The notes under the pieces were generated by a model that did no database searches, had not been told where the DNA came from, and was given only the letters and a program-made list of their open reading frames with translations. The translations under genes were made by a program, and so were the position numbers. Below, in pieces: positions 18,062-26,047 of a DNA stretch of 56,524 nucleotides. The stretch is from NCBI GenBank assembly GCA_002684915.1, contig NYWG01000003.1, positions 41,965-98,488 of the forward strand, read 5' to 3'. How positions within the stretch are numbered: the first letter of the stretch is position 1; each line of letters begins with the position of its first letter. The stretch comes from Verrucomicrobiales bacterium. Lineage in GTDB: Bacteria; Verrucomicrobiota; Verrucomicrobiia; Limisphaerales; UBA1096.

Positions 18062-21000
18062 ATGAAAAAAATCCAATATAGAATTTGGATTTACATTGCC
18101 ATTGCAATGTCGCAGCTGAGCCACGCCGATTCAGAGGCTTCAATCAAAGTACAAGACGGATTCACTGCTACCCAATATGCCGGCCCTGATTTGGCGGATG
18201 ATATTTACTCAATGACTCTAGACTCTAAGGGCAGAGTAGTAGTCTCAGGTCGAGGCTACATTCGGACACTCCATGATACCAATCAAGACGGCATAGCAGA
18301 CAAATCAATACAATTCGCTAAAGTCGACCGTGGTACTATGGGAATGCTATTTGACGACCAATATTTGTGGGTTGTTGCCAATCGAGCCCTTCTAAGGTTC
18401 GTAGACTCAGATCATGATGGAAAAGCAGATGGGCCGCCGAGCCAGTTCCTTCGACTGGCAAATGGTGAACATGGAGCACATGCTATACGCAAAGGACCAG
18501 ACGGGTGGCTTTATCTAGTTGGCGGAAATGACACAGGATTTACACCTAACCAGTTCAACTCTTTAAATTCGCCTCTTAAAAAAACTGAAGGTGGAGCTAT
18601 CATTCGATTTTCACCGAATGGAAAAAAATTTGAAGCATTATCCTGCGGATTTCGAAACCCATATGATTTCGACTTCAACTGGCGCGGCGATATATTTACC
18701 TATGACAGTGATACCGAACGAACATTTTTTCTTCCGTGGTATACACCAACAAGACTTTATCATGTAGCCATCGGCGGCCATCACGGATGGAGAATGCCTG
18801 GATTCAAACGAAGTTGGGCAAGACCCAGCTATTACTCAGATACTGTGCCAGATATACATAAGATCGGCCGAGGATCTCCTACTGGCGTTGCAGTTTACAG
18901 TCACCATTTATTACCAAAAGAAATGCAAGATGGAATTTTCATTCTTGATTGGACGTTTGGGAATATTTGGTTTTATCCATTGAAAGCCGCTAATGCTTCT
19001 TATCAATCACTCCCTCAGTTATTCATCTCGCCATTAGGCAACGACGGCTTTGCCCCAAGCGATATCGAGGTTGGGCGGGATGGTGAACTTTTCATCTCGA
19101 CTGGAGGCCGAGGCACCAAAGGCTCAGTCTTTCGAGTGATACCGACTAAGAATAATAGCAAAGAAACAAACAATCCCAAAACAACCAAAAACACTTCGAT
19201 TGAGGCTTTACTGAATGCACCCCAACCAATGGCAGAATGGTCGCGTGCACAATGGAAACCACTAGCCAAAAAATTTGGAGTAATTCATCTCACTGAAGCT
19301 GCACTCAATCCAAATAGAAAGCCAAAACAACGAGTAAGGGCAATTGAAATTCTGACTGATATATTTAGCGGACTCGATGCAGATTCTGCAGAACGGCTTT
19401 CAAAATCATTTTCCTCAGACATTCGTGCTAGAACCGCATGGGCAATCGGACGTTATCCAAGTGTGAATGCCACTCAATTACTAAATCATTTAGCACTCGA
19501 CCAAGAGGACTATGTCCGAGTGAAAGCACTCGAGGCTATGCTTCGCTTGTTACCCTTAGCCCCATCTCAATCAGCAGAATGGATTGATACACTTTACGAT
19601 AACTTCAACCAAACGAGCATCAGAGTAAGACTAATAAGTGCTCGTTTAGCCAGCCGCTTACCAAAATCAATTTGGCAAAAAACAAATCATAATAAACTTA
19701 CTACACAAGGGAAAGTTACAGCAATAACAGCAGAGATTTGGCGGAATTCTGAAAAAGAAATTCATATTCAAGCCATTCAAAATTTACTTCCTCTAATCAA
19801 CAGTAATCAGAAAGCAAACCTCAACCTAGACATTGTCAGAACTATTATTCTCGCATTAGGCGATTACAATCTCGAGCGACCAAGTCATGAATCATTCACC
19901 GGATACGAATCACCATATTCACTCACTCCACACAGATCGTTAACTCAAACTATAGCCATACAGATAACGCCTTTGATGAACACTTCACATCAAGACCTTA
20001 AACGAGAAGCTAGCCGGTTACTTGCAATGGTCAGTGCAGAGCAACCAGAGGTTATCAGGAATCTACTCCACGAGATCACACTAGAAACAAACCCAGTAGA
20101 AGACTTTCACAAGCTTATTGTTATGGCAAAACTACCATCATCTCTTCTCGCTGGTGATCTCCAAAAACTAGCTAATGCTTTAATGCAGCTGGACACTAAA
20201 CTAAAAAGCCAAGGGACAAGACCAAAGCTAAATTGGACAATGAGATTTGCTGATATCGCTCAGGCTCACACGAACAAGCAACCCGGCTTGATAAAAAAAA
20301 TTATCGATCATGAAAACTTCCCAACTGCCAGCCACCTTGAATTCGCACTAATGCTTAAAGGGGATAACCGAATAGCTGCAGCAAAACGATATCTCGAAGC
20401 AACTAAAATAAATCAAAAATTGCCATGGTCTAACGAATTGATTGACCTGCTAGCAATAACACCTCAAAAAAACTTATTACCAATTTTACGTAAACAGTGG
20501 TCAAATCGCGGGCTTCGTCCAGCGATTATAAAACATTTAGTAAAACAACCTAAAGCACAAGACAGAGGACTCCTTCTAGATGCGCTACTCTCACGTGATA
20601 ATAACCTCTCTAAAACTGCATTGGGAGCACTTAAGCAATTACCTACAAGTAATAAACCAAGTGACTTCTCCCCCCTAATACGCAAGCTTAGGCGTGAATG
20701 TGGAACCAAAGGAAAAGCCGAAACCCGAAAAAAAATCTTAGAACTACTAACCTCTTGGAGCGGCCATAAATTCAAAAAAGTTCAGGGAAAAAACAACCTA
20801 ACGATCAATTTACTAGCAACTTGGCAACCAGTTTTCGATTGGTTCAACACTACTTATCCAGATCTAGCAGAATCAGCTTCAGACTCCGGATTAGTCAATT
20901 CCACAAAGTGGGAATCCATATTAGGCATTGTTAATTGGAGCGAAGGTAAATTAATTAGAGGCAAAAAAATATTTGTTAACCGCGCTTGTCAAAATTGTCA

Positions 21001-21340
21001 TTCAGGCGCAGGAGCACTTGGCCCTGACCTAATCGGGGTAGTCAAACGTTTGGCTCCAGAAGATTTGTTTCGAACAATTTTGTTCCCTAATCGAGACATA
21101 TCTCCACTGTATAGATTCAACGAATACCGAATGCATAATGGGGATGTACATTTAGGGCGCGCTGCGTTTTATGCTGCAGATGGAATTGTCTTAAAAACTG
21201 GATCAGGAATTATTCGACTAGATCAAAAAGATATCGCTTCACAACATACCAGCGAACGTTCCATTATGCCTGAAGGTTTACTTGAAGGTTTAAAGGCCAA
21301 CGACCTTGCAGACCTATATCAATATTTAAAATCTTTATGA
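18062..21340 (+). CDS. PVC-type membrane-bound dehydrogenase: beta-propeller + HEAT repeats + C-terminal cytochrome c domain
   Basis: Propeller N-terminus with D-x-N-x-D-G repeats, HEAT-like middle, C-terminal KKIFVNRACQNCHSGAGALGPDLIGV (CxxCH heme site). Confidence 0.85.
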   Translation: MKKIQYRIWIYIAIAMSQLSHADSEASIKVQDGFTATQYAGPDLADDIYSMTLDSKGRVVVSGRGYIRTLHDTNQDGIADKSIQFAKVDRGTMGMLFDDQYLWVVANRALLRFVDSDHDGKADGPPSQFLRLANGEHGAHAIRKGPDGWLYLVGGNDTGFTPNQFNSLNSPLKKTEGGAIIRFSPNGKKFEALSCGFRNPYDFDFNWRGDIFTYDSDTERTFFLPWYTPTRLYHVAIGGHHGWRMPGFKRSWARPSYYSDTVPDIHKIGRGSPTGVAVYSHHLLPKEMQDGIFILDWTFGNIWFYPLKAANASYQSLPQLFISPLGNDGFAPSDIEVGRDGELFISTGGRGTKGSVFRVIPTKNNSKETNNPKTTKNTSIEALLNAPQPMAEWSRAQWKPLAKKFGVIHLTEAALNPNRKPKQRVRAIEILTDIFSGLDADSAERLSKSFSSDIRARTAWAIGRYPSVNATQLLNHLALDQEDYVRVKALEAMLRLLPLAPSQSAEWIDTLYDNFNQTSIRVRLISARLASRLPKSIWQKTNHNKLTTQGKVTAITAEIWRNSEKEIHIQAIQNLLPLINSNQKANLNLDIVRTIILALGDYNLERPSHESFTGYESPYSLTPHRSLTQTIAIQITPLMNTSHQDLKREASRLLAMVSAEQPEVIRNLLHEITLETNPVEDFHKLIVMAKLPSSLLAGDLQKLANALMQLDTKLKSQGTRPKLNWTMRFADIAQAHTNKQPGLIKKIIDHENFPTASHLEFALMLKGDNRIAAAKRYLEATKINQKLPWSNELIDLLAITPQKNLLPILRKQWSNRGLRPAIIKHLVKQPKAQDRGLLLDALLSRDNNLSKTALGALKQLPTSNKPSDFSPLIRKLRRECGTKGKAETRKKILELLTSWSGHKFKKVQGKNNLTINLLATWQPVFDWFNTTYPDLAESASDSGLVNSTKWESILGIVNWSEGKLIRGKKIFVNRACQNCHSGAGALGPDLIGVVKRLAPEDLFRTILFPNRDISPLYRFNEYRMHNGDVHLGRAAFYAADGIVLKTGSGIIRLDQKDIASQHTSERSIMPEGLLEGLKANDLADLYQYLKSL

Positions 21341-23644
21341 TCTAAAGAGTAACCTAGCAATTGCTGGTAACAATACGATGGCACATACCATATTCATCAA
21401 AAACATGAACATTAGTAATATCCCCATATCAGATTGAATCTGCAGTGCGGAAAAAGCCCAAGTTCCGACCCCAACAGATAACGTCAGGCCAGTAAAAACA
21501 ATCGCACTACCAGCCTGTTGCATGGCTGCTTCCATTGCATCTGCAAATGCCACTCCCTTACGACGTTGAGCAACAAAACAACTAAACAAATAAATCCCGT
21601 AATCGACTCCCTCCCCGACACCCAATGCCACCACCGGCAGGGTAGAAGTTTTCAAACCAATCTCCATCCAGAACATCAATGTATGCGCCAGAACTGAAAC
21701 TAAAGCCAATGGCAAAACTATACATATAACTATCTTAATCGAACGAAAACTAGCAAAGCAAAGCAGAATCACTGCCAAAAAAACATAAATCAAAATTGGG
21801 AACTGAGCATTACGAACAACCTCATTAGAAGCCGCCATAATCCCAGCATTACCGCCAGCTAAACTAAAGTGCATTTTTTCGTATCCATAATCAGCTTCAA
21901 ACGACTTTACCGCCGTTACTATCCTCCGAATCGTCTCAGCTTTATGATCTTCAAGGAAAATCATTACAGGCAATACACTGCCATCGAGATTGGTCAAACC
22001 GGTAGAGGTTTCAACTCTACCAACTGATTGGGCTAGCATGTCTCTGTTAAATGGCAAAACCTGCCATTTCAAACTTCCTTCACTGTATCCAGAATTAATT
22101 TTACGTGCCATGCCTGCCAAACCCAAAACACTCTTTACTCCCTCAATATTTTTCAAATTCCACTCAAATCGATCGAGCAGTTCCATTACCTTGTAATCAA
22201 CCGAGCCATCTTTAACAGTCTCTACAAAGGCAATAAGCACATCTACACCAAGATTAAAATTATCCGTAATCGCAGCAGTATCCTGGTTATAACGAGAGTC
22301 GGAACGCAGCTCTGGTACGCCAGCATGTAAATCACCAACCTCAACACGGGTCGCTTGATCAAAAGCAAACACAAATAATAATATCCCAATTATAGCAAGC
22401 ACCTTGGCCACCCTACGCTCTGAGACTACTGACACATGATGCCAGAATTTTTTTGTTTTAATTTTTCTTTTGGCAACTCGCTCCCGATAAGTATGGCTTG
22501 GCTTTTGGTATGACAACAAAAGAGGTAGAAGAATGAGATTCGTGACAATAATTGCAGCAACTCCAACACTCGCCGCAATTGCCAGCTCCCGAATGGTTGG
22601 TACCGGGATTAGAAGAATAGTGATAAAACCAATAGTGTCTGTCAGTAACGCCACTCCACCTGGAATTAAAAGCTCGCTAAATGCCTTACGCGCAGCAATC
22701 AATGCTTCCTCCCCATGAAACAATTGATCTCGAAACACACGCACCATTTGCACGCCATGACTTACCCCAATGGCAAATACAAGGAACGGTACAAGAATTG
22801 ACATAGGGTCAATACCAAAACCCATTAAATGTATTATCCCAAGTTGCCATGCTACTGCAGCCAAAGAACATCCCATCGGGAGCACTGAAAAAATAAACGA
22901 CTGAGAATAAAGCCATACTAATAATGCAGTTACTACAATCGTGACACAGAAGAAAAATATAACATTAAGAGCCCCATCACGAACATCCCCCATAACCTTT
23001 GCAAATCCTATAACATGTACTTTGATAGTTTCCGATTCGTACTTTCCACGAAGTGATTCTAATGCACGTGCTACAGCAAAAGTATCAAGAGGCTTCTTAG
23101 TATCAGGATCTATATCGAGCAAGTTGGCCATAACCATAGCTCCGTTAAAAGAGTCAGTCACAAGTCTCCCCATATAATTGGATTTAAGGACATTCTCTTT
23201 AACCTTAGCCAAGTCTTGCAACGTGTTTGCGAAATCTGCCGGAACTACATTTCCTCCCGTAAAACCATCTTCTACCACCTCTGTAAATCGTACGTTTGGT
23301 GTGAATAAAGATGTAACACTAGCTTGATCAACACCTGACATGGCATAAACATCCTTAGTCAGTGAATCGAGCCTGTTAAAATAATCTTCATTAAATATTT
23401 CTCCCTCCTCAACGATCATCGCCAGGATTACTCGATTAGCACCTCCAAATTCGGACTCGTACTCGCGAAATTTCTGAATGTACTCATGCCCTAGGGGTAA
23501 TTGTTTTTCAAAACGGGCATCTACTTGTGTCTGAGTAGCAAACCCCAAAAAGAGAGCGGTCAAAATCAAGAACAAGACAAGAAACCTTGCTCTATGACGA
23601 AACAACCATTGCTCTACCCAAAAAGAAAATGAACTCTTAATCAT
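21335..23644 (-). CDS. RND/MMPL family transporter
   Basis: Two RND halves with TM clusters, VALGVGEGVDYGIYLFSCF and VFAIGVSHGVQMVRVFRDQ MMPL motifs. Confidence 0.87.
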   Translation of the reverse strand: MIKSSFSFWVEQWLFRHRARFLVLFLILTALFLGFATQTQVDARFEKQLPLGHEYIQKFREYESEFGGANRVILAMIVEEGEIFNEDYFNRLDSLTKDVYAMSGVDQASVTSLFTPNVRFTEVVEDGFTGGNVVPADFANTLQDLAKVKENVLKSNYMGRLVTDSFNGAMVMANLLDIDPDTKKPLDTFAVARALESLRGKYESETIKVHVIGFAKVMGDVRDGALNVIFFFCVTIVVTALLVWLYSQSFIFSVLPMGCSLAAVAWQLGIIHLMGFGIDPMSILVPFLVFAIGVSHGVQMVRVFRDQLFHGEEALIAARKAFSELLIPGGVALLTDTIGFITILLIPVPTIRELAIAASVGVAAIIVTNLILLPLLLSYQKPSHTYRERVAKRKIKTKKFWHHVSVVSERRVAKVLAIIGILLFVFAFDQATRVEVGDLHAGVPELRSDSRYNQDTAAITDNFNLGVDVLIAFVETVKDGSVDYKVMELLDRFEWNLKNIEGVKSVLGLAGMARKINSGYSEGSLKWQVLPFNRDMLAQSVGRVETSTGLTNLDGSVLPVMIFLEDHKAETIRRIVTAVKSFEADYGYEKMHFSLAGGNAGIMAASNEVVRNAQFPILIYVFLAVILLCFASFRSIKIVICIVLPLALVSVLAHTLMFWMEIGLKTSTLPVVALGVGEGVDYGIYLFSCFVAQRRKGVAFADAMEAAMQQAGSAIVFTGLTLSVGVGTWAFSALQIQSDMGILLMFMFLMNMVCAIVLLPAIARLLFRS

Positions 23645-23654
23645 TCAACCTGCT

Positions 23655-24581
23655 TTAGTTCAACTCATCCAGAGTTATACGAAACACACCACGATCGGTA
23701 GTAATCAATAAACTACCATCCTCCGATTGCCAAAAATCAGTTGGCACAGCAGCCTTCTCCAATAAGGGCTCAACTTGAAACAACCGGCCCTCTCCATTGC
23801 CTAACAACAATTCTCCTGCCCCGGATGCGATAACCACCCGTCCATCCTTCAATTGAAGACCTCTGTGCAATATTGCATTCGTTGGTGAATCAATTTTTTC
23901 CCATATTGAACCATTCTTAAATCTAAATATATTACCTTGTAATCCGTGCACAATGATCGAGTCACTCTTAATTAATGGTACCGCACCAAATAAGGTTCCC
24001 TCATATTCAATATCTAGCGACTTCCATGATTTCCCTTGATTATTACTTTTCCACACAGTTCCAAATTCACCAATCAACCAAAGAAACCCATTTGCTGCAG
24101 ATGTAATTTGATAAAAGTGAGGATCGTCCTCCTGTTTATTTTCTATCCATGTGTTTCCACCATCGATGGTCGAAAAGAACTTACCGTAAGAACCAACTAT
24201 AAATCCACGACTTGAATCAACAAACAGCAAATCCAAAAAAGATGTTTCAGGATCATCCAACACCTTAATCTTAGTCCAACTTTCACCACTATCTTGCGAA
24301 CGAAGAACAGTAGATTGATGCCCTACAATCCAAATCGTTTTTTGATCCAAAAGATATACCGAATTTAGCGTGCGACGAGTTGGGGATTGTTTCTGGATCC
24401 AATTTTTACCCTGATTATTAGTTAAAAGTATATGGCCACGCTCCCCAACAGCAATCGCTATTCCTGCTCGACCATGAATACCAAGCAATAAAGATTCTTT
24501 GGCTAAACGCGCCGTTACAGATGGACCATCGATCAACTGAGCAACTGGCGCAATCGAACCAAACAAAAAAAATACAAACAC
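23655..24581 (-). CDS. YCF48/BNR-like photosystem II assembly factor-type beta-propeller, secreted
   Basis: Repeats VGERGHILLTNNQGKNWIQK, IVGHQSTVLRSQDSGESWTKI, IVGSYGKFFSTIDGGNTWIE, IGEFGTVWKSNNQGKSWKSL. ORF track starts at 24659 but a strong hairpin at 24598-24621 makes GTG 24581 a plausible real start. Confidence 0.75.
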   Translation of the reverse strand: MFVFFLFGSIAPVAQLIDGPSVTARLAKESLLLGIHGRAGIAIAVGERGHILLTNNQGKNWIQKQSPTRRTLNSVYLLDQKTIWIVGHQSTVLRSQDSGESWTKIKVLDDPETSFLDLLFVDSSRGFIVGSYGKFFSTIDGGNTWIENKQEDDPHFYQITSAANGFLWLIGEFGTVWKSNNQGKSWKSLDIEYEGTLFGAVPLIKSDSIIVHGLQGNIFRFKNGSIWEKIDSPTNAILHRGLQLKDGRVVIASGAGELLLGNGEGRLFQVEPLLEKAAVPTDFWQSEDGSLLITTDRGVFRITLDELN

Positions 24582-24597
24582 TGAAAGAATAGAACAA

Positions 24598-24621
24598 CGG
24601 GCCGAGGAAAACCTCGGCCCG
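24598..24621 (-). terminator. Intercistronic hairpin (attenuator/terminator-like) within the DUF1329-YCF48 gap
   Basis: Perfect 10-bp GC-rich stem CGGGCCGAGG-TTTT-CCTCGGCCCG (minus strand) followed by T-rich TTGTTCTATTCTTTC. Confidence 0.55.
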
Positions 24622-24678
24622 CCTTTGGGTAGTTTTGATTCTTTAATTAAAAAATACACCTAAATAGTATACGCTAAC

Positions 24679-26028
24679 TTAGCGACGTCCGCGGCGGCGA
24701 AGTGATGACGGAGTATAATTACCCGGCTTGCTTTCAAACGAAAAATCGTACATTTCATTTTCATTGTCCAAACCGTGTGCAAGATAACGCCCTGAAAGTA
24801 TATCCATATGAACCTCAAGGGTAGACCAGAATGATAGCACTTCATAATAGTTAATACTATGCGCCTCTGAAACCCTCCAAAGCCGGCCCTGCCCATCGTA
24901 CTGATCTACTACAAGAGCACCCCAACTATCTTCATCAATATAAAAACGACGCTTAGAATAAATATGACGCTTACCCTCTTTTAGAGTGGCTTCAACTACC
25001 CAGACTCGGTGCAGCTCATAGCGAGTATGTGTCTGATTAATATGAAGCGGAGTAACAATATCTTTCACCTTTAACTCATCGCTATGCAGTTTATAGGAGT
25101 TATATGGTACATAAAGTTCCTTTTTACCAATAAGCTGCCAGTCGTAACGATCTATCGCTCCATTAAACATATCTAACTGATCACTTGTCCGCATACCATC
25201 AGATGCTGTACCAGGATTGTCATAGGCCACATTTGGAGCACGGCGTACTCGACGTTGACCGGTATTATAAACCCATGCACGTCGTGGGTCTGCAACCTGA
25301 TTCAATGTCTCATGCACCATTAGAATTGTACCGGCCAAACGTGCAGGTGATGTAACCTTCTGTTCCATGTAAGCCATAACATTACCGATATTATCAGAAG
25401 TAGCCCCCTTCTTGTGATAATTCCAAAAAAGCTGCTCCTCCAATTGCACTAGCGTGTAATTACCCGAACGAGTAGGAGCCACTTGTCCCACCTTTCGAAT
25501 ACCACTTAATCCTCGATACCTTAACAAGTGATTCCAAATCACCTCTTGTCCATTCTGAGGTATTGGAAATGGAATGCCACGAGAAGCACCAACGACTCCA
25601 TTACCGTCATCAGCCAACTTGGCTTTACCGACGTTTGCCTTAGTCGCATCATAAATATCTTGAGGAGCTGAAGCACTCCGCTTAGTAGGATAGACTGGCA
25701 TTTTGTAAGTCGAACCATATTTATCGAAAAGCGCCTTGTGGCCTTCACTCAAATTGTTGGAATACTTTTCAGCATTGGCCTCAGTGATGGTAAAAAGTGG
25801 TTTATCATTAGTAAAAGGATCGGGATGATGGTCCCCTACCTTATATCCTGCAGGCGGTGTCGTAATACCACCATCCCAATCAGGTATAGCCGAACCATTG
25901 CCCGCTTTCTGCGCGCCTAAAGGAGTCAGCTTCTCTCCAAGATCATCCGCACTTTGAGAAGATACTGAAACTACGCCCAACACAAAGGTAAAGACGGTTA
26001 TCGAATAAAAATTAAAGTTAAGTTTCAT
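24679..26028 (-). CDS. DUF1329 domain-containing protein (periplasmic)
   Basis: LTPLGAQKAGNGSAIPDWDGGITTPPAGY opening typical of DUF1329; YNTGQRRVRRAPNVAYDNPGTASDGMRTSDQLDMFNGAIDRYDWQLIGKKE. Confidence 0.9.
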   Translation of the reverse strand: MKLNFNFYSITVFTFVLGVVSVSSQSADDLGEKLTPLGAQKAGNGSAIPDWDGGITTPPAGYKVGDHHPDPFTNDKPLFTITEANAEKYSNNLSEGHKALFDKYGSTYKMPVYPTKRSASAPQDIYDATKANVGKAKLADDGNGVVGASRGIPFPIPQNGQEVIWNHLLRYRGLSGIRKVGQVAPTRSGNYTLVQLEEQLFWNYHKKGATSDNIGNVMAYMEQKVTSPARLAGTILMVHETLNQVADPRRAWVYNTGQRRVRRAPNVAYDNPGTASDGMRTSDQLDMFNGAIDRYDWQLIGKKELYVPYNSYKLHSDELKVKDIVTPLHINQTHTRYELHRVWVVEATLKEGKRHIYSKRRFYIDEDSWGALVVDQYDGQGRLWRVSEAHSINYYEVLSFWSTLEVHMDILSGRYLAHGLDNENEMYDFSFESKPGNYTPSSLRRRGRR

Positions 26029-26047
26029 TTTTTTTAATCAAATTAGT

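Noticed and set aside
24660-24896. 78-aa minus ORF overlapping DUF1329 gene end
   Set aside because: Out-of-frame within the well-supported DUF1329 CDS; no family features
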